This document shows, in pieces, positions 15,833 to 24,689 of a stretch of 64,000 nucleotides of DNA (within the stretch, counting starts at the first letter, position 1; the number at the start of each line of letters is the position of its first letter). A program made the position numbers and the translations under genes. The stretch comes from Myxococcales bacterium (GTDB lineage Bacteria > Myxococcota > Myxococcia > Myxococcales > Myxococcaceae): the NCBI GenBank assembly GCA_016191815.1, contig JACPVI010000019.1:1-64000 (forward strand), given 5' to 3'. The notes beneath the pieces are model-generated. The model was not told where the DNA came from and ran no database searches. It saw only the letters and a program-made list of their open reading frames with translations.

Positions 15833-18436
15833 TTACTCCGGCGCGGGCTCGGCTCTCGCCGCGTCCTGCTCGAGGCGGCGAAGCTCCAGCGCCCGCAGCG
15901 TCGATTCCAGCCTCGCCACCCACTCGGACTGGGAGCCGGGCTTTCCCTCCAGCCGCTCGCCCTCGCGCACCTCGCGGATGGCTTCGGTGGGCTTGGACAT
16001 CTGCTCGAAGAGTCGGGCGGCCGCGTAGTGCAGGTGCGGCGACTCCGGCCGAAGCCGCGCCGCCGATTGGTAGGACTGGACCGCCTTCATCGGCAGCCCC
16101 TCCGCCTGGAAGGCCTGCGCCTCCAGGGTGAAGAGGTCGGCCCGCTGCCAAGAGGAGGTCACGAACGGGCTCGCCCGCTCCAGAGTCTCCCGCGCCCTTC
16201 GCGGCTGCCCGGCCGCAAGCTGGTGCGCGGCCAGGGCGAGCCACACCTCCGCCTTGCCGGGGGAAACTCGCGCCTCCTCTTCCAGCGACGAGACCGCCTC
16301 CGCCCGCCTTCCCGCCGCGGCCAAGACCTGCGCCCGGAGCAGCGCCGCCCGGAAGTGTCGAGGCGAGTCCCGCCTCACCTTGCCCAGGGCGGCGAGCGAG
16401 AGCTCGGGCTCCTTCCCTTCCAATCGGAACGTGGCCAGCTCGAGCCAGAGCGCGTCGGCGTCCGGGTGGGAGAACAGCTCCCCGACCGCCCACTGGAGCA
16501 AGGCCCCGTCCTCCTCGCGCCGGCCCTGTGAGCGCAACAGCCCCGAGAGGTGGACCAAGGCCGCAGGCTCCTCGGGCACCAGGGAGCGAAGCTCGGAGAG
16601 CCCCTTCGCCACCGAGGCGGACTCGCCTAGGAGCGAGTCCCGGAGCGGAGCCGATGCTTGGTAGGCGAGCCGGTACTCGAGCAGCGCCTGGGAGCGCCCG
16701 CCCAGGATGAGCAGCGAGCGGGCGGCGGTGCGGTGCGACTGGGCGTCCAGGGGCCGCAGGAACAGCGTCCGGTTGGCGAAGGCCAAAGCCTCGCGCGGAT
16801 CCGCCGGCTCCTTGAAGGCGTGGGCGGCGCCCAGAATCCCGTACAGCACCCAGTCGGCGGGGTGCCGGTCGATGAGCGGCAGCGCGGCTCTCCGCACCTC
16901 GGAGGGCGAGGAGGCCGACTGGTAGAAGAGGGCCAACCGCCGCTCCGCGTCGAGGTAGGAGTGCCTGCCGAGCCAGAGCGGGCCGAGCATGGCAAGAGCG
17001 GCCAGGAAGGCGGCCGGCACGGATGCGCGCGGGGGCAGTGGGAGACCGACCGGGCTTCCCCCCTCCTCGCGACAGAGCAGTCCCAGGGCGAGGCAGGCCG
17101 CGGAGGCGGTGGCGGGCAATTCGAGGCTGAAGTCGAAGAGGTCGTGCAGGAGCAGCGCGGAGACTCCGACTGCGGCGGCGAAGTCGACCGGCGTCCACTC
17201 TCGGCGGCGGGCGGTCTTGAACGCCGCGAAGGCGGCGAGGGCGATGAGCCCGATGAGCGCCGGCAGCCCCAGCTCGGACCAGAGCTGCAATACCAGGTTC
17301 TCCGCGTGGGTGAAGCTGGACTCCGGCGTCTTGTCCTGATGACGGGTGAAGCCCAGCTCGAAGGCGCCCCGGCCCATTCCCATTCGGGAGTAGGCGGCCG
17401 CTCCGCGGGCCATCATCGGCCAGAGGTCCACCTTGGAGCCCTTCAGCTCCTCCATCGAGTCGGCGGTGGCCAGCTCGGCGGCAATCTTGTCGTAGGCGAT
17501 GTAGCCGCCGGTGGCCAAGACTGCCCAGAGGGCGAGGAGCGGAGCCAGGCCGAGGCGAATCCACCCCGGAGCCTTGCGGGCGGCGGGTGGGGCGCCTTCC
17601 CACTCCATCGCCCTCTCGGCGGCTTGGCGGGCCAGCCGGCCCCACAGGAGCACCGCGGCGAGGGCGAGCTGGGCGGCCACGAAGAAGGCGATGCCTCCAC
17701 GAGAGAGGGAGAGGAGGACTGCGGCTCCCGAGAGGAGGAAGACGCCTCCGAAGGAGAAGGAGCGCGGCCGCTGCTCGGCGCGGATGGCGAGGCCGAGCGA
17801 GAGGGTGGCGGTGAGGGTGAGGAAGCCGGCGAGGTGGTTGGGGTTGCCGAAGGTGCTGAGGAAAGGCGGCTGGGCCTGGAAGGCGTGAAAGCCGAAGAGC
17901 TTGCTCGCGCCGAAAAGCTCGTGGCCGAAGCCGATCAACGCCACCGCCAGCCCGGAGAGGGCCAGGGTGGAAGCGATTCGCCGCCGGGCCATGCGGGAGC
18001 GGCAAAGGTAGGCGGCGGAGGCGAGCAGGGCCGCGTAGCACAGGTGCTTGGAAAGCTCGCGCCAGGTGGCGGCGGGCTCGAGGGAGACGGGGCGGGCCCC
18101 ATCGAGGCCGAGGGGCGCGAGGGCGAACTCGCGCAGCTCAGCCGCCTCTGGGCTGAAAAGCTTCGCCACTGCGCTGGGCAGAGGGAGTAGCTGGAGCGCG
18201 CACACGGTGGCGGCGAGCAATGGCACCAGGGCGAGGAGGGGGAGGTGGAAGGGCCGTCCTTCGGAGCGCGCGGAGAGGAGGGCGAAGGCGAGGGCCAAGG
18301 AGGACAGCGCCGCGAGCGGCCAGAGTGTCCATTGAGGAGCCGAGCCGAGGGCGAGGGGGGCGAAGAAAGCGGCCGCGGCCAGGGCGGCCTCACACGCGAG
18401 GGCGAACGGCGGCTTCGGCCGGCGGGCGCGCGGCAT
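15833..18436 (-). CDS. O-antigen ligase/polymerase-family membrane protein with C-terminal TPR domain
   Basis: An 867-residue protein. Residues about 10-450 hold ten or more hydrophobic segments. The Wzy_C-type region contains SLSRGGIAFFVAAQL and, further on, ENLVLQLWSELGLPALIG, as in O-antigen ligases and polymerases. The second half (about 480-850) is soluble and helical with TPR-like repeats. Wzy/WaaL-type proteins join undecaprenyl-linked glycans to each other or to an acceptor. Fused TPR ligases are seen in exopolysaccharide and protein-glycosylation systems. It is divergent from a small lipoprotein gene. Confidence 0.82.
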   Translation of the reverse strand: MPRARRPKPPFALACEAALAAAAFFAPLALGSAPQWTLWPLAALSSLALAFALLSARSEGRPFHLPLLALVPLLAATVCALQLLPLPSAVAKLFSPEAAELREFALAPLGLDGARPVSLEPAATWRELSKHLCYAALLASAAYLCRSRMARRRIASTLALSGLAVALIGFGHELFGASKLFGFHAFQAQPPFLSTFGNPNHLAGFLTLTATLSLGLAIRAEQRPRSFSFGGVFLLSGAAVLLSLSRGGIAFFVAAQLALAAVLLWGRLARQAAERAMEWEGAPPAARKAPGWIRLGLAPLLALWAVLATGGYIAYDKIAAELATADSMEELKGSKVDLWPMMARGAAAYSRMGMGRGAFELGFTRHQDKTPESSFTHAENLVLQLWSELGLPALIGLIALAAFAAFKTARRREWTPVDFAAAVGVSALLLHDLFDFSLELPATASAACLALGLLCREEGGSPVGLPLPPRASVPAAFLAALAMLGPLWLGRHSYLDAERRLALFYQSASSPSEVRRAALPLIDRHPADWVLYGILGAAHAFKEPADPREALAFANRTLFLRPLDAQSHRTAARSLLILGGRSQALLEYRLAYQASAPLRDSLLGESASVAKGLSELRSLVPEEPAALVHLSGLLRSQGRREEDGALLQWAVGELFSHPDADALWLELATFRLEGKEPELSLAALGKVRRDSPRHFRAALLRAQVLAAAGRRAEAVSSLEEEARVSPGKAEVWLALAAHQLAAGQPRRARETLERASPFVTSSWQRADLFTLEAQAFQAEGLPMKAVQSYQSAARLRPESPHLHYAAARLFEQMSKPTEAIREVREGERLEGKPGSQSEWVARLESTLRALELRRLEQDAARAEPAPE

Positions 18437-18517
18437 GGGTGGAGGATGATGCCACGGCCGGCTTGCGGAGGCAGCGTCTTGATTCGGAGTGGATGTGTGG
18501 CATGTTGCGCGGCCTCG

Positions 18518-18790
18518 ATGATCCGTGTGCTCGCGATGGTTTCGGCCCTGGCGCTCTTGGGGCTGGCCGGCTGCCGGGGGAGCTGCCGCCAGCTTTCGGA
18601 GAAGCTGTGCGAGTGTGCGGCGAACAGCGCGGAGAAAGACGGGTGTTTGCGGCGGGCCTCTCAGCAGGAGGGCACGGTGGCGCTGACTCCCGCGCAGGAG
18701 GAAAAGTGTGCCGAGCTATTGCCGAAGTGTGACTGCCACGCGATCGGCACTGCCCAAGGCAAGAAGGACTGTGGGCTGGCGAGGCAGTAA
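18518..18790 (+). CDS. Small Cys-rich lipoprotein
   Basis: A 90-residue lipoprotein. The signal peptide ends in the lipobox LAGC (Cys19). The mature part has eight further Cys, including CECAANS and CDCHA, which suggests disulfides or metal binding. The frame is open much further upstream, but ATG 18518 begins the hydrophobic segment. No family is recognised. Confidence 0.65.
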   Translation: MIRVLAMVSALALLGLAGCRGSCRQLSEKLCECAANSAEKDGCLRRASQQEGTVALTPAQEEKCAELLPKCDCHAIGTAQGKKDCGLARQ

Positions 18791-18797
18791 TCCCGCT

Positions 18798-18817
18798 CCC
18801 CCACAGGGGAGTGGGGG
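18798..18817. terminator. Bidirectional hairpin terminator
   Basis: CCCCCAC (18798-18804) pairs with GTGGGGG (18811-18817) around a six-base loop. It lies between the convergent stops of the small lipoprotein (18790) and the DUF362 gene (18827). Confidence 0.6.
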
Positions 18818-18826
18818 CGACTTCAT

Positions 18827-19960
18827 TCACGCGGCGCGGGCGCGTGAGTTGCGGGCGCGTTCCGGGAGACCCCGTTCGTAGTCCTGGAACAGCTTGCCCC
18901 ACGGCGTCTCGAGGGCATCGCGGACGCGGCGGAGGCCGATGGTGGGGTACCAGTAGAGGTCGTGGTAGGCGATGGAGGCGGCGTAGCTCCAGGGGACGAT
19001 GGGGGTGCGGAGGAGGAGCTTCTCGAGCGGCTTGAGGGGTCCCCAGTAGATGAGCTTCTGCCCGCGGGAGGCGAAGGTGTTTTCGGTGCCGGTGAAGCCC
19101 CAATTGACGTCGCGGACGTCTTCGCCGGCGACGTCAATCTCCTCGAACCTGCCGGTGCCGAGGCCGTCTTCGTGGGCGAGGCGGATGAACTTGAGGGCCA
19201 TGGGGTCGAAGCCCATCATCTTGGCGGCGACGGCGTCGATGGCGACCTGGTCGGCAGAGGCGAGGACGTAGTTCTTGACGTAGGGCACCATGCAGCGGGG
19301 GCCGGGGCCGTCGCCGGCGAAGGTGCCGTCCATCACGGCGAACACTCCGGGATGGATCTCCTTCTGGATGGCGAGCAAGTCGGCCAAGGTCTCGTGGATG
19401 ACGGAGTGAGTCCAGTGCCGGCGCTCGTGGAGCAATCCACCGAAGGCGTTCTTCATCGCCCCGGTCATGGTGGTGAAGACGTGGGTCTTCATCGTGGGCA
19501 GGTGAATGATGTTCTCCCCGATGAAGCGTTTCGGAATCTCGATCCCCCTCGGGTAGATGTCGTGGAGCACGCGCATCCGGGCTTTGGGCTCGAAGCGGAT
19601 CCACTCCTGGCCCTCGTAGAGGTGGACGTTGGCGAGTCCGTAGGCGTCGAGGACGGGCTTGTGCTTGTTGGCGACTTCGCCCTTCTTGGCGGAGACGACG
19701 ACGGTGCGGTTCTGGCAGCCGTGGAGGCGAGCAGGGTCGAATCCATCGGCGAGGAGCTGTCTGATGACTCCTTCGAGCTGCCAGGGGGTGGTGCTGCAGG
19801 CCGGGTAAAAATGATGCCAGCTGATGTTGATTTTCAGGGCGGTCTCGTGCTGGGGCCGGATGACGTCTTGGTAGCCGGCCAAGCGCATGGCCTTGCCGAT
19901 GTCCTCGTGCACCGACTCGGGAGAAGTCTTGAGGACGGCGACGACGCTCTTCTTGGACAT
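18827..19960 (-). CDS. DUF362 domain-containing protein
   Basis: A 377-residue cytosolic protein with DUF362 features: ALKINISWHHFYPACSTTPW, then IIHLPTMKTHVFTTMTGAMK, and DQVAIDAVAAKMMGFDP. The family is of unknown function. Some members carry a ferredoxin domain, but no 4Fe-4S Cys cluster is seen here. It follows the UbiA-type gene on the same strand after a 144-base repeat-rich gap, so it may be the last gene of that operon. Confidence 0.85.
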   Translation of the reverse strand: MSKKSVVAVLKTSPESVHEDIGKAMRLAGYQDVIRPQHETALKINISWHHFYPACSTTPWQLEGVIRQLLADGFDPARLHGCQNRTVVVSAKKGEVANKHKPVLDAYGLANVHLYEGQEWIRFEPKARMRVLHDIYPRGIEIPKRFIGENIIHLPTMKTHVFTTMTGAMKNAFGGLLHERRHWTHSVIHETLADLLAIQKEIHPGVFAVMDGTFAGDGPGPRCMVPYVKNYVLASADQVAIDAVAAKMMGFDPMALKFIRLAHEDGLGTGRFEEIDVAGEDVRDVNWGFTGTENTFASRGQKLIYWGPLKPLEKLLLRTPIVPWSYAASIAYHDLYWYPTIGLRRVRDALETPWGKLFQDYERGLPERARNSRARAA

Positions 19961-19984
19961 ATCGACGGGACTCCTACCAGATCT

Positions 19985-20098
19985 GTCATCTCGACGCTCG
20001 CGGCGCCAAGGCGCCGGTTGCGCCCGCCGCGCCGGTGAAGCGCTGGACGGCCGCTGGACGACCCACTCGACGCTCGACGCTCGACCCTCGACCGCACG
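19985..20098. repeat. TCGA-rich intergenic repeat, second copy
   Basis: The gap between the DUF362 and UbiA-type genes holds CGCTGGACGGCCGCTGGACG and then tandem CGCTCGACGCTCGACCCTCGACCG. Both parts match the distal part of the hpf-rpoN spacer. It is non-coding by eye. Confidence 0.5.
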
Positions 20099-20104
20099 CC
20101 CTCC

Positions 20105-21019
20105 TCACCCATAGAGCGCCCAGCTGGCCACGGCGACGAAGAGGGCCAGGTTGACGACGAGGGGCAAGTCGGAGAGCAGCACGCGCTCCGGGGAGCCTCC
20201 CTGCCCGCGCCGGTGGACGAGGAACAGGTAGCGGAAGATGCCGTAGATGACGAAGGGGATGGTGAACTTGAGCCGGTCGGAGCCGACGTGCTCCACGGTC
20301 TCCCGCGAGACGGAGTACAACCCGTAGGCGAGGATGCAAGCCGCGGCGACCATCGACATCATCTGGTCCAGCATCGGCAAGGAGTAATCCACCAGGTTGT
20401 CGCGGTGGGCGGTGGCCTCCTCCTGGAGCGAGGAAAGCTCGTGCCGGCGCTTGGCGAACCCCAGGAAGACGGCGAGGAGCAAGGTGCACAGAAAGAGCCA
20501 GTTGGACACCGGGACGGTAATGGCCACCCCTCCGCCGAACACGCGCAGCACGAAGCCCATGGCGATGGCCATCACGTCCAGGATGACCAGCCGCTTGAGC
20601 GCCAAGGAGTAGCAGAGCTGGAGCGCCACGTAGCCTCCACACACCGAGGCGAAGGAGGGCCCCACCGAGTAGGCGAGCGCGCCGCCCATGGCCCAGCAGG
20701 CGGCGGCGAGCGCGAAGGCCCCCCTCCCTCCCAAGTTTCCGGCGGCGATCGGCCGCTGGCGCTTCTCCGGGTGGAGGCGGTCCTTCTCCCGGTCCACCCA
20801 GTCGTTCACCACGTACAGCCCGCTGGCGAGCAGGCAGAAGGCGAGCATGGCGGTGGCGGCCTTGGCGGCGGCGCCGGGGACGAAGACCGCCTTGGCGAAC
20901 AATAGCGGGGCGAAGACCGCCAGGTTCTTGGTCCACTGCCGGGGCCTCAGCGCGCGCCAGAGGGTCACCGGCAGGGCCGGGGCGGCGGGGAGAGACAGGC
21001 CGTCGAAGGGCGAAGTCAC
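20105..21019 (-). CDS. UbiA-family prenyltransferase, decaprenyl-phosphate phosphoribosyltransferase-like
   Basis: A 304-residue polytopic membrane protein. The Asp-rich motif NDWVD at 72-76, extended as DREKDRLHPEKRQRPIA, is that of the UbiA branch that makes decaprenylphosphoryl-phosphoribose, rather than of the quinone enzymes. Ordinary UbiA motifs lack the HPxKxxRPI extension. GTG 21019 overlaps the ugd stop (GTGA), which fixes the start. Being coupled to UDP-glucose dehydrogenase places it in glycan precursor supply. The precise sugar donor is not certain. Confidence 0.85.
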   Translation of the reverse strand: MTSPFDGLSLPAAPALPVTLWRALRPRQWTKNLAVFAPLLFAKAVFVPGAAAKAATAMLAFCLLASGLYVVNDWVDREKDRLHPEKRQRPIAAGNLGGRGAFALAAACWAMGGALAYSVGPSFASVCGGYVALQLCYSLALKRLVILDVMAIAMGFVLRVFGGGVAITVPVSNWLFLCTLLLAVFLGFAKRRHELSSLQEEATAHRDNLVDYSLPMLDQMMSMVAAACILAYGLYSVSRETVEHVGSDRLKFTIPFVIYGIFRYLFLVHRRGQGGSPERVLLSDLPLVVNLALFVAVASWALYG

Positions 21020-22317
21020 GAGCGGCGGCCGATGGCGTAGTAGGTGAAGCCCTTCTCGCGCATCCTGGCCGGGTCGAAGACGTTGCGTCCGTCGAAGACC
21101 ACCGGCGACTTCATCAGGGACTTCATCCGTTCGAAGTCGGGGTGGCGGAACTCGTTCCACTCGGTCACCAGGAAGAGGGCCTCGGCGCCGGGTAGAACAT
21201 CGTAGGGAGTGTCTCCGTAGGCGACTCTGTCTCCGAAGTTCCGGCGCGCCACCTTCTCGGCCACCGGGTCATGCGCCTGCACCTTGGCGCCCTTGCCGAG
21301 CAGACCCTCGATGAGCTCCACCGAGGGCGCCTCGCGCATGTCGTCGGTCTTGGGCTTGAAGGCGAGCCCCCAGACCGCGAAGGTACGGCCGGCCAGCTCG
21401 CCGAAGTGCCTGGCGGCCTTCTGGAGGAGCAGCCGCTTCTGCCGCTCGTTGGTGCGCTCCACGGCGCGCAAGAGGTCCAGCTCGAGGCCGTGCTCCCGGG
21501 CGGTGGCCACCAGCGCCTTCACATCTTTTGGAAAACAGGAACCACCGTAGCCGACCCCGGGGAAGAGGAAGGGGTAGCCGATGCGGCGGTCGGCGCCCAG
21601 TCCCTTGCGGACGAAGTCCACGTCGGCGCCCACCTTCTCGCAGAGGACGGAGATGTCGTTCATGAAGCTGATGCGGGTGGCGAGCATGGCGTTGGCGGCG
21701 TACTTGGTCAGCTCGGCCGAGCGGGCGTCCATGAAGAGGATGGGGTTCTCGGTGCGGACGAAGGGGGCGTACAGCTCGGACATCAGCTTTCTGGCGCGCT
21801 CGGAGTCGGTGCCGATGACGATCCGGTCCGGCTTGAGGAAGTCATCGAGAGCGGCGCCCTCTTTCAGGAACTCCGGGTTGGAGACGACGTCGAACTCCAC
21901 CAGGGTGGCGGAGCGGATGACGTCCCGGACCTTGTCCGCGGTGCCCACCGGGACGGTGCTCTTGTCCACCACCACGGTGTACTGGCGGAGGGCCCGGCCG
22001 ATCTCCCCGGCGGCGGCGAGGACGTACTTGAGATCCGCGTCGCCGGATTCGCCCTCGGGGGTGCCGACGGCGATGAAGACGACTTGGGAGGGGGCCACCG
22101 CGGCGGCCAGCTCGGTGGTGAAGGAGAGGCGCCCGTCGCGGACGTTCTTCTTCACCAGCTCCTCGAGGCCGGGCTCGTAGATGGGCAGCGCGCCGGCGCG
22201 GAGGGTGTCGATTTTTTTCTGGTCGATGTCCACGCAGGCGACGTCGTTGCCGGAGTCGGCGAAGCAGGTGCCGGCGACGAGGCCGACGTAGCCGGTTCCG
22301 ACGACGGAGATTTTCAC
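21016..22317 (-). CDS. ugd: UDP-glucose 6-dehydrogenase
   Basis: A 433-residue enzyme that oxidises UDP-glucose to UDP-glucuronate with NAD. The dinucleotide motif GTGYVGLVAG is at the N-terminus, the catalytic Cys261 lies in GYGGSCFPKD, and NPEFLKEG follows the family pattern. Length matches single-domain-repeat Ugd enzymes. It supplies uronic acid for surface polysaccharide and is coupled to the UbiA-type gene. Confidence 0.95.
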   Translation of the reverse strand: MKISVVGTGYVGLVAGTCFADSGNDVACVDIDQKKIDTLRAGALPIYEPGLEELVKKNVRDGRLSFTTELAAAVAPSQVVFIAVGTPEGESGDADLKYVLAAAGEIGRALRQYTVVVDKSTVPVGTADKVRDVIRSATLVEFDVVSNPEFLKEGAALDDFLKPDRIVIGTDSERARKLMSELYAPFVRTENPILFMDARSAELTKYAANAMLATRISFMNDISVLCEKVGADVDFVRKGLGADRRIGYPFLFPGVGYGGSCFPKDVKALVATAREHGLELDLLRAVERTNERQKRLLLQKAARHFGELAGRTFAVWGLAFKPKTDDMREAPSVELIEGLLGKGAKVQAHDPVAEKVARRNFGDRVAYGDTPYDVLPGAEALFLVTEWNEFRHPDFERMKSLMKSPVVFDGRNVFDPARMREKGFTYYAIGRRS

Positions 22318-22345
22318 GTGCGACCTCTCGGAGGAGCGCCGTCCA

Positions 22346-22390
22346 CCCCTTCCCTCTCCCGCGAGCAGGAGAGGGTCAGGGTGAGGGTGC
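22346..22390. repeat. REP/BIME-like interspersed palindrome
   Basis: CCCTCTCC (22352-22359) pairs with GGAGAGGG (22368-22375). It is followed by TCAGGGTGAGGGTGCC, a common arrangement in interspersed palindromic elements of proteobacteria. It lies between the nucleotidyltransferase-like gene and ugd. Confidence 0.6.
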
Positions 22391-22398
22391 CATCCAGT

Positions 22399-23388
22399 CT
22401 ACCGCGAAGGCACTCTGGGCCGTCGAGCGGTGAGCAGTCGTCGAAGCCGGTCTCCTCCGCGGATGGCGCGAGTGCCGCCCAGGGTGGAGGCGGGCCGCAC
22501 GACCAGCCGTTCGAGGAGCGAGCGGGTGGAGGGCCGAAGCTGGGGGCTTGCGCGCGAAGCGGCCTCGGCGATTTCGGGGAAGAGCCGCGCGGCGATTGAA
22601 ACGGAGCAGCACAGCGCGCGCTCGAGGCCCCATTGCTTGGCGCGGTGGAGTAGCAGGGGGAAGTCAGGCGGACGGGAGTAGTCGCCTCCCAGGGAAGGTG
22701 CGCCGAGGAGCAGCTCGCGGAGGTCCACGAAGGAGAGCGTGGGCAGCTGATAACCCACCCGGGCCTGGTGGAGGCAGAGAGCCAAGGTGGCGTCCTCGAG
22801 GTCGAGCCGGAAGAGGGAGGGGCCGAAGGCGCGGAGCGGCAAGCAGCGGGAGAGGAGCTCCGCCTCCTCGGCGGCGAGGCTGTCCCCGAGGATGCCCGCG
22901 TGGAGACACATTTCCGTGCGGCCGTCGGCGAGGGCCATGGCGGCGCCGGCCGGGTCGGGGTGAGGGCTCTGGTGAAAGCCGCGGGAGGCGAGAAACCCCG
23001 TGAGTCCATCGAGGTCTTCCCGGCGGACCAGCAGGCGGATTTCCGGGAGTGGCCGGAAGGCGACGTGGGGGTAAAGGGCCTCGGCGAAGGAGGCGCCGTC
23101 GAAGACGACGATCCGCCGGCCGGCTAGCTCTCCCAGGGTGCGCTTGAGGCCCACCAGCTTCATCACGTTGTCGTTGGCGGTGCCCTGGTAGACGGAGAGC
23201 AGGCGGTCCTTGGCCCACTGGGGGGCGCCGGCTCCGCCGAGGCGGTATTCCAGGTTGTAGGCGGCGAGCGGGCCGAGACCGTGGGCGATGGCCCAGTCCA
23301 CGTACTCGTCCCAGGGGGCGGAGGAGAGGTCCACCTTCGGGGGCTGGAAGGAAGCAAGGACGCGGAGGGTGTCGAGGAGCGCGGCCAC
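22399..23388 (-). CDS. Nucleotidyltransferase-fold protein (PF14907-like), copy B
   Basis: A 329-residue protein resembling the uncharacterised nucleotidyltransferase family found in polysaccharide and lasso-peptide clusters. It has an N-terminal helical part, then RRIVVFDGASFAEALYPHVA and PEIRLLVRREDLDGLTGFL in place of the usual LKG...DxDLLV. The first catalytic Asp pair appears lost (EIRLLV for DVDLLV), so it is probably a non-catalytic paralogue of the next gene. The two genes are 18 bases apart. Confidence 0.65.
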   Translation of the reverse strand: MAALLDTLRVLASFQPPKVDLSSAPWDEYVDWAIAHGLGPLAAYNLEYRLGGAGAPQWAKDRLLSVYQGTANDNVMKLVGLKRTLGELAGRRIVVFDGASFAEALYPHVAFRPLPEIRLLVRREDLDGLTGFLASRGFHQSPHPDPAGAAMALADGRTEMCLHAGILGDSLAAEEAELLSRCLPLRAFGPSLFRLDLEDATLALCLHQARVGYQLPTLSFVDLRELLLGAPSLGGDYSRPPDFPLLLHRAKQWGLERALCCSVSIAARLFPEIAEAASRASPQLRPSTRSLLERLVVRPASTLGGTRAIRGGDRLRRLLTARRPRVPSR

Positions 23389-23406
23389 CTGCAGCAGGCT
23401 AATACC

Positions 23407-24450
23407 TCACCCGCGGCGGAGCCGGCTCCTCATGTTCCAGGCCACCCGGCGAAGCGAGAAGAGGGCGATGCGCGGGTAGCTCTGCGCGAGCAGGAGCTTG
23501 GCCGCCTTCCACTGGGCCTTGTCCTCGGCGAGGGTGGAGCTGGCGAGGGTCTGCTCGGAGAACACTCGTCGGGCGAGGGCGGCCTTGAAGATGGAGGGGC
23601 AAAGCTCGCGGAGGGTGGCTTCGGGGATGGGCGCGCCGAGGACGCGCTGGCTGGCCTCGAGGGCGTAGAAGGCGAGCGCGGGGAGGCCGGACTCGCGGGC
23701 GGCGCGGACCACCTCCTCCCAGTCGAGGCGGCCGCTTCGGGCGAGGAGCTTCAAGTCGAGGAGCCAGGCGAGCCGCTGGAGCATGTGGTTGGCGGCGTGG
23801 AGGCAGAGGTAGACCAGCTCGTCCTCTTCGCGGAGGAGGCGCACGGCTCGGCCTTCGAAGGAGCCCTCCTTGGCGCGGGCGAGGAGGGCGTGGGACTCCC
23901 AGGCGATGCCGAAGGCGGTCATCGGGCGGAAGTGCAGCTCCACCATCCCTGGCTTCCCGGCGAAGCAGAGGTGGTGGCGGTACTGGACGGGGTAGTAGTC
24001 GTCGGCCTCTTTCTTGGGGGCGAGGCCCAAGGAGCGGATGGCGCGTTCGGCGGCGGGTAGCTCTTCCGGCGAGACGAGCAGGTCCACGTCGGAGGTGGCG
24101 CGGAGGAGCGGGTCCGGGTAGAGGCGCTGGGCGAGCGGGTAGCCTTTCAGCGGCGCGGGGACGACGCCTTCGGCGGCCAGGGCATCGAGGGCGCGGAGAA
24201 GAAGCGCCTTCACCCGCATTCCGTAGGCGGCGGCGGAGAGGGCGTGGCGCTTGAGCCCTCCGGCGGGCGCTGGAGCGAGGCTGGCGCCGGCCTCTTGGAG
24301 AAGATGTTGGACGAGTCCGGCGAGGCCGTGGCGGGCGGCGGAGTGGACGAGGGCAGCGGGGTCGGCGCCCTCGAGACAGCCTGGGATGCGCTCTTTCTCT
24401 TCCGGCCACGAGCGGAGCAGACAGAGGAGCGGAGAAGCGGCGGGCGTCAC
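23407..24450 (-). CDS. Nucleotidyltransferase family protein (PF14907-like), copy A
   Basis: A 347-residue protein with the full family core: VVPAPLKGYPLAQRLYPDP, then RATSDVDLLVSPEELPAAE, and HRLCF/VELHF-like strands with MVELHFRP. DVDLLV supplies the two metal Asp. Members occur beside glycan and peptide biosynthesis genes, but their substrate is not established. It is the first gene of a run with copy B, ugd, the UbiA-type gene and perhaps DUF362. Confidence 0.75.
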   Translation of the reverse strand: MTPAASPLLCLLRSWPEEKERIPGCLEGADPAALVHSAARHGLAGLVQHLLQEAGASLAPAPAGGLKRHALSAAAYGMRVKALLLRALDALAAEGVVPAPLKGYPLAQRLYPDPLLRATSDVDLLVSPEELPAAERAIRSLGLAPKKEADDYYPVQYRHHLCFAGKPGMVELHFRPMTAFGIAWESHALLARAKEGSFEGRAVRLLREEDELVYLCLHAANHMLQRLAWLLDLKLLARSGRLDWEEVVRAARESGLPALAFYALEASQRVLGAPIPEATLRELCPSIFKAALARRVFSEQTLASSTLAEDKAQWKAAKLLLAQSYPRIALFSLRRVAWNMRSRLRRG

Positions 24451-24459
24451 GCCAGCACC

Positions 24460-24580
24460 ATGCCCAGAGGAACAGCCCAGAGGCGCTCTCTTTCACTTCG
24501 ATGGCGAGGAGGTTCTGAGCGACGAAGGTTTCGTAGAGCGCGCCACGCGAGGGCTCGTCGGCAGTCCGGCTAGCTCTCGT
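24460..24580 (-). pseudogene. Remnant of a DUF4143-type AAA+ ATPase
   Basis: A minus-strand reading gives RGALYETFVAQNLLAIEVKE, the motif that begins the C-terminal half of DUF4143 ATPases. No ATPase domain is present upstream and the reading runs into the start region of the next gene. It is a short fragment only. Confidence 0.35.
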
Positions 24581-24689
24581 GGGCGGTAGCCGTCCATGTC
24601 TTTATTCTTCGACTGATGGTGGAAATTGACAACCTGGAACTGGCCCACCGCAGCCCGGGGCTCGGAGGCGCTCGCGACCCGGGAGATGG

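Noticed and set aside
15774-18041. 755-residue second frame over the O-antigen ligase gene
   Set aside because: Arg/Ala/Pro-rich shadow. The 867-residue frame has membrane segments and the Wzy_C pattern.
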